Source: Phoronis australis
Lineage: Eukaryota; Phoronida; Phoronidae
DNA length: 52,370 bases
Direction of reading: 5' to 3'
Assembly (NCBI GenBank): GCA_002633005.1
Contig: NMRA01000030.1
Coordinates: forward strand, 909,164-961,533
The position numbers were made by a program, and so were the translations under genes. Shown one piece after another: positions 47,827-52,370 of the stretch. Below the pieces are notes generated by a model, which made no database searches, was not told where the DNA came from, and saw nothing but the letters and a program-made list of their open reading frames with translations. Position 1 is the stretch's first letter; each line of letters begins with the position of its first letter.

Positions 47827-47987
47827 CTCGTAAGAAGACACATAGGCTTTGAGCAACAGAGTGGCCCTTATTTCAAGAAATGACCATGCCTTTATTTCAT
47901 TGTCTTTGTTTATGATTGAATCAATATCGGCAAGTTGAGCCTTGAGTTGGTCAGTATTGCACGCAGAGAGACATCCAATCAGATTAT
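47827..47987 (-). CDS. SETD3: SETD3-like methyltransferase, internal exon (substrate-binding domain)
   Basis: The acceptor TATTCTAG is followed by AT, which completes GAT (Asp) from the preceding G. The sequence runs DNLIGCLS ... IINKDNEIKAWSFLEIRATLLLKAYVSSYE. The stretch NEIKAWSFLEIRATLLLKAY is the clearest SETD3 signature here, matching vertebrate NEVKLWTFLEDRASLLLKTY. The exon ends in phase 0 at a strong GTGAGT donor. Reading upstream of 47987 as a longer open frame is an artefact of intron read-through. Confidence 0.9.
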
Positions 47988-48356
47988 CTAGAATATGGAC
48001 AATCATGGCTGACCTCAAAACAATTTACATGAGCCCATATCCAAAAGCACATATAAAAACATGTAAACAGACCACTTGAATTACAATTTATGAATCGATA
48101 AGTACTCAAAATTCCTTAATTACTCTACTCGTGCAGCTCAATACCATCGTTGTTCTTATCGTCCTACCAACAATTTTAACAATTTCATTTTTGAATGCTT
48201 ATGTTGAGTTAGGTAGTGCGCAGCTCATCAGTCACCCCGAACTTCTGCGTTTCTCAATTAAATTGCAAGCCTCTAAAGACACAGGCAAATCTTTATCGAC
48301 AAAATACGACCATAAATTCTATAAGTAACCCAATTACATCCAAAAAGTCAACAAAC
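47988..48356 (-). other. SETD3: SETD3 intron between exons 48357 and 47987
   Basis: 369 bases, GTTTGT donor and TTCTAG acceptor. No embedded feature. Confidence 0.8.
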
Positions 48357-48509
48357 CTTGGCTCATTTGAAAGACTCTGAGAAATACTAATAGATCACTG
48401 TCTACAGGAAGCTGACCGCAGTGAAGTAGAAATGTCCCAGAAGATGGCAGGCCAAGCTTGTTGAGTACTTCAGTCTTTTGCACATACAAGCTGTCATTTT
48501 TGCTGATTC
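48357..48509 (-). CDS. SETD3: SETD3-like methyltransferase, internal exon (start of substrate-binding domain)
   Basis: Too short and spliced to show as a long open frame. I found it by joining from the previous exon. After the TCATTTTAG acceptor, GA completes the split Gly codon. It continues ISKNDSLYVQKTEVL, then a short GLP segment and LLVFLRVFQMSQ, matching the vertebrate order of SKSDRLYxMKAEVL ... LLAFLRVFCM. This is the start of the Rubisco-LSMT-type substrate-binding helical domain. The exon is 153 bases long. The donor is CAAG|GTTTGTTG, and the split codon is completed as Asp by the next exon. No stop or frameshift is present. Confidence 0.86.
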
Positions 48510-49807
48510 CTAAAATGAGAATTTAAATATTACAACACAGGATAAGTCATGGTTATTGAGAACTTCATGGATAACGAAAATGTTGCAATTTCATAGACAT
48601 CTGACTCACATTCTTTAAAATAATGCAGGATCAAGAAAAACGTCCAAATTTAGATAACTTCAGAATATTTCTCAGATATGGTCAATTCATGTGAAACTTT
48701 CAGATCTATTATTCATTATGCACTGGAATTGTTTTTAAAATCATTCATTTTTGCATAAAAAATGTGACTATCATAAATTTCGTGTAAAAATGAAAAGTTG
48801 CATGAAACAAAAATGGAATTATAACTTAAAAAACTGCGCCAGTGTTTTTGAGATTTCATTTTGAATGAAATTTGGTCACTTTATTGATACCTTCCTTTGT
48901 TGTTGCAAAATTTTGCAAAATATGGTCACGTGACCTTATCAACAACATATTGGTGTAAAGTAAAAAAAAACTACAAAAAGCTTTCTGCTTTCATAAAATA
49001 TGTACTTTTATTGAGTTAAATTGCATAATTTAGAAGATATTTGACTGAACGCATAGATTTTTAATAAGGTCTTCAATAACATAAATCGCAATTACCACGA
49101 TATGCTCAAGAAAACCAGTTTCCTACTGCACCATCATTAGACCAGGGATCTCTCAAAAACACAAATTAGAAGCTGTGAAAAGTCATCACACCGTTGTGAA
49201 ACAAAAAATGACAAAAATTGTATTAGTCACGTAAAATTATACTGAACAAGGTTTTATAAAATGTCATGTATAATAGGAAATATTCCACAGTTAGAGCCTC
49301 ACTTTATGACGACAGACAATTGGCAGCAGATCTAGAACAGCAATACAGGATGAATTCTCTTAAGAGGTTTTTCATTTAGGGCAACAATTGTTGTTTGTTT
49401 ATCATATTTCTCAAAAAGAAGATAGCCATTATGTTTTACTTAGACCTTTCTAAGACAGATGCAAACTGAAGGAAAAAGGGTAAACATGCTCCAAATAGTT
49501 CTGATAGTAAACATACTGCATAATGTTCTCATATGATTCAACTTGTACCCAATAACCTCAACAGCGACAAGTCTAAGTCAATTATTCCATGAACTTAATT
49601 CACTTATAACATTAATTGCTCAGGTAATTCCATGCAGAAGACATCAAAATTTAACAACTAATTGAATATCCTGCCCATGGTAACACTGAAGTCTTTGATC
49701 CAGCAACTAGTACATTTAATTACACGCAACAGTATTACATCAGATGAAGTACTCTTTACATCTTAGCAGACTCCAAATACTACAAACTGAAGGAAGTGAT
49801 TGCACAT

Positions 49808-49863
49808 GAGACAAGAAGTACTAACTAGACGAGAAGTACTAATGAGACGACAAGTACTAACAA
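49808..49863. repeat. ~20-bp tandem repeat, 3 copies
   Basis: GAGACRAGAAGTACTAACTA-type units. Confidence 0.75.
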
Positions 49864-50529
49864 GCTGAAAGAGTTTAATAGCAGAGTATTACAACACCAA
49901 AACTGCATAATCCGTGCAAATACTCTCCAGCTTGAACCACTGAACGAAACACTTTATTCTATAGAGACCAGGGACTGAGATCAACAAATCACAAGGCATG
50001 TTTCAAATAAAAATCAGATTTTACACCATGTAAATTGTTAATTTTCAACTGAAGGCAACTCTTGAGTAAAGCTACATGAATGCATGATGCAGCAGTTACT
50101 TTGTATAATTAACATAGCATCTCATTAAAACATGGCCCATAAAGCAGTTTTGTGTCTCATGTTTCACACAGTAATGGTTAATTAATTTATGGTTCCATCA
50201 AAACCACTTTTGGTGCAAGCTCTAAGACCGTCACAAAACTTAGTGGCACCAGGGTGACGGTATATGAACAAAAACAACAACATAATATCAACAGATCAAT
50301 AACACCATCCTGAACCATTCACACAATGTCGTAACTTGCAGGTCGTTTCATTAGAAATAAACATTGACCTTGCAACAAGAAGTGCAATAATGTGGAGTAA
50401 TGTCCCGCATAGAGGTGCATGTGCCTAAGTTCTGCAATTAAGAGCATGCGATGCTTTGGTTAAAGGTGTATCTTAACTTTTTCAAAAATACTCAACTGAA
50501 CCTTTTCATTTGACACAGCATGTGCCTAA

Positions 50530-50603
50530 GTTGCACAGTTAGGCACAACTCCACAGTTAGGCACAACTCTACAATAAGGCACAACTCCACAATTAGGCAC
50601 ATG
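50530..50603. repeat. ~20-bp tandem repeat, 4 copies
   Basis: ACAGTTAGGCACAACTCC units with single-base changes. Confidence 0.88.
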
Positions 50604-50882
50604 CACTCAACTACATGGCTATACACTCAGTAAGCTTCAAACTGGAAAAAATCAAGTTAGTGGCAATGACTCTCCTTGTTGAAGCTATTAATGAACTCCA
50701 TTTGATGAATTCTTTAATGTGTAAATAGAAATGCTAAGTTGCTGGATTTAAAAAATTGAAACAAAGTACTACACCAAACCATGAACCAAAGCAGCATTGT
50801 TCACACATGGCAGTAGACAGGACTTAAAGTCAAGAAAACTGTTGTGTGAATGATCACTGCAACAGATTTCCCGCTAAGTAAA

Positions 50883-51025
50883 AAGTGCTGAAAGCCAGCA
50901 GCCCACCATACAATGTACAAGGCACTGAAGGCCAGCAGACAAGCATACACTGTACAAAGTGCTAAAAGCCAACAGGCTAGCATACAATTTACACAGCACT
51001 AAAAGCCAGCAGCCTAGCATACAAT
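50883..51025. repeat. Minisatellite, ~37-bp unit, 4 copies, next to a splice donor
   Basis: Units of RYRCTRAARGCCARCAGnCn followed by AGCATACAATGTACA, starting near 50885, 50923, 50960 and 50995. Its right edge is about 44 bases from the donor of the SETD3 exon at 51069. The exon's frame stays open into the array until 50989. Confidence 0.88.
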
Positions 51026-51068
51026 GTTGCGGCGAAGTAAAGACTAAACAGACAAGCACAGTACAAAC

Positions 51069-51243
51069 CTAGTTTTATTTTCAGACAGTCGTTTTCATTC
51101 TCAGCATACACAAAGCCGCTGTGCAGAAAGAAGTCGGCATTTGACCTCCTGCCATAAAACATGTCCACCTGTTGGCCAGGTGCGAAGTCACGCTGTGCAT
51201 AGCAAGCAATGCAGTCTTTGTCCAAGTCAAAATCAGTCGTCAT
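51069..51243 (-). CDS. SETD3: SETD3-like actin-histidine N-methyltransferase, internal exon (end of SET domain)
   Basis: SETD3 methylates a histidine of actin in animals (family knowledge). This exon carries the last part of the SET domain: MTTDFDLDKDCIACYAQRDF, then FYGRRSNADFFLHSGF. The Tyr and Arg of FYGxRSNA are residues that contact the actin histidine in the vertebrate enzyme. It aligns without gaps to the vertebrate segment that starts ITTGYNLEDD. A TTTCTAG acceptor sits directly before the ATG codon, so this Met is internal rather than a start. The exon ends KIKLG at a GTTTGT donor and splits a Gly codon with the next exon (1+2). Upstream exons (N-terminus and most of the SET domain) are not recognisable up to 52370. 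They are either beyond the window or missing. Confidence 0.88.
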
Positions 51244-52130
51244 CTAGAAAGGTCAAGTTAATATTAATGTTCACAAATACAAGAAGAAAGAGACTTAAGG
51301 CAAAAAATGTCTAAGTTAAGACCAAAATCCAGGCTAAGTTCAGACTGAAGACAAAACTTCAGAAAGTAAATTTTGGCCATATACAAAAGCAAACAACATT
51401 TTCCCCACCAAATACAACTTCACAGAACCAAGTGAGGCAATGTGTGAAATCCTAAAATATGAATTTATGTACATTTGGAGTCACAAGTACCATTAGAATC
51501 TTGTTTACTTGAGATGACCATGCAGTGGCTGTAAAATGTCATATAAGATGTCGCTCTGCATCATCTCCACGATGCTTGGATGACTTTCAGATCGAAAGCA
51601 AACAATCTTCGATTTGGCATTGCTTGTGGCCATTAGATTGTAAAACATACTTGAGAAAAAATCCACATTTTCGTTCCTCAACAGTTTACACTGATGGCAG
51701 TAAATCTAAGCTAACTTGGCTCACACAGATTTTGGTCTCAATTTTGTGGTCGTAAGAAATTCCATAAAATAAGGCAAAGGCAGATTGGTCTTACCATAGC
51801 TTGATAATGTTCTTAACTTGGAAATTCAATGAAACAGGATCCAGATGCTACTGTGCAAAATGGATTCACGTAAAATTACAAAAGTGAGTACTACTAACAT
51901 AAAATATCAAAACACAACATCAATTTTCTTAAGTTATAGTTAGGGTTCCAAAGCATGTCTCTAACTTTCAGGAGCACATTGACCGCTTTAATGTCTGTTT
52001 CTGTGATTTGATTTGAAAGCGACTGATAGGGGGAATCTCCATCTAAAGTGGCAAAAACACAACAGTAGAACCAAGGAGTGTAGTAGTATAGGAGAGTTCA
52101 CTTGTGAGTTCGCTGTTACCGCTACTACTA
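51244..52130. other. No SETD3 exon recognised
   Basis: Searched on the minus strand for the preceding SET-domain exon (expected motifs MTRQN, IPLWDMCNH) without success. A YTDGSK string at about 51690 on the plus strand looks like RNase H but is isolated. Confidence 0.4.
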
Positions 52131-52149
52131 GCGCCTCCAAGTGGTGAAC
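52131..52149. promoter_or_regulatory. CTCF-like motif 32 bp upstream of the THAP-like ATG
   Basis: The sequence GCGCCTCCAAGTGGTGAAC has the same core pattern as the motifs in the 7-8.4 kb array. It sits just upstream of the THAP-like start, where a promoter would be expected. Similarity to the CTCF core (reverse complement of CCASYAGRKGGC) is by eye; binding is untested. Confidence 0.3.
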
Positions 52150-52180
52150 AAGCTACGGTCAACCAGGAAGCGCCAAAACA

Positions 52181-52278
52181 ATGGGGACGGACGCATTTTG
52201 CAGTGCGATAAATTGCATGAATTGATCCACGAAAACCCCACACGTGTCATTTTGTAGGTTTCCTAAGGATCCAGAAAG
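52181..52278 (+). pseudogene. THAP zinc-finger-like first exon with in-frame stop
   Basis: The ATG at 52181 opens MGTDAFCSAINCMN, followed by TGA at 52223-52225. The same frame continues STKTPHVSFCRFPKDPER and a GTAAGG donor at 52279. The arrangement C-x4-C near the start, then VSFxRFPKDPER, is the N-terminal half of the THAP zinc finger, a DNA-binding domain of transcription factors and of P-element-type transposases. The splice after PKDPER and the ATG just before the first Cys are typical of THAP genes. The TGA truncates the domain, so this is a decayed copy, an assembly error, or an exon used from a different start. The rest lies beyond the window. It is convergent with and separate from SETD3. 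Confidence 0.6.
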
Positions 52279-52370
52279 GTAAGGATTATCTGTTATTCAA
52301 TAATATGATACATTGTCTTTCATTTTGTGTGTTCTGTTCACGGTTGTTAGACAAGTCGATCGCAGTCCCG

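Larger units (their letters stand above)
48510..51068 (-). other. SETD3: SETD3 intron with three small minisatellites
   Basis: 2.6 kb, GTTTGT donor and TTTTAG acceptor. Contains the arrays at 49808-49863, 50530-50603 and 50883-51025. Otherwise AT-rich without features. Confidence 0.8.

Noticed and set aside
51525-51755. RNase H-type motif YTDGSKSK
   Set aside because: A single short motif without the other acidic residues or any reverse transcriptase sequence; likely chance.

Overview
The window is nuclear DNA of an invertebrate animal. It is AT-rich, has interrupted genes with GT/AG introns, no operons, many minisatellites and several non-autonomous mobile elements. A 7-base N run at 35363-35369 marks it as a draft assembly. 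The two recognisable genes are bilaterian families. A marine invertebrate deuterostome (for example a hemichordate) would fit, but the sequence does not prove this.

Genes. (1) A peptide-type class A GPCR on the minus strand, with coding exons at 20541-20968, 18136-17728 and 16931-13554. It joins into 1404 codons in frame and is intact by eye. The seven-helix core takes about 355 residues; the remaining ~1050 form a cytoplasmic tail encoded with TM6-TM7 in one exon. (2) The 3' half of a SETD3-like actin-histidine methyltransferase on the minus strand, with exons at 51243-51069, 48509-48357, 47987-47827 and 44075-43911. It covers the end of the SET domain and the Rubisco-LSMT-type substrate-binding domain. 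Its 5' exons are not in the window. (3) A THAP zinc-finger-like exon at 52181-52278 on the plus strand, interrupted by an in-frame TGA.

Layout. 1-13.5 kb: no supportable gene. It holds a small minisatellite, a retroposon-like insertion with a 14-bp target duplication (3666-4065), a diverged segmental duplication (5.5-6.2 kb), and a composite ~430-bp tandem repeat (7.07-8.44 kb) whose units each carry three GCGCCNCCTAGTGGC motifs. That motif resembles the reverse complement of the CTCF consensus. Decayed relatives lie at 10.2-10.8 kb, and a short TIR element is at 12374-12616. 13.5-21 kb: the GPCR. 21-40 kb: no recognised gene, but a tRNA-derived SINE with target duplications, a 5'-truncated relative, inverted-repeat modules, a strong hairpin, and tandem arrays of 22-65 bp units. 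40.9-43.7 kb: a 2.8-kb fold-back DNA transposon inserted in a minisatellite just downstream of SETD3. 43.9-51.2 kb: SETD3 exons, with introns holding several minisatellites and a third TIR transposon. 52.2 kb: the THAP-like exon.

The genes do not form an evident pathway. The strongest unusual signals are the GPCR with the giant tail, the array of CTCF-like motifs inside a higher-order repeat, and three TIR elements (CAGG-type ends) that all have 6-bp target duplications.
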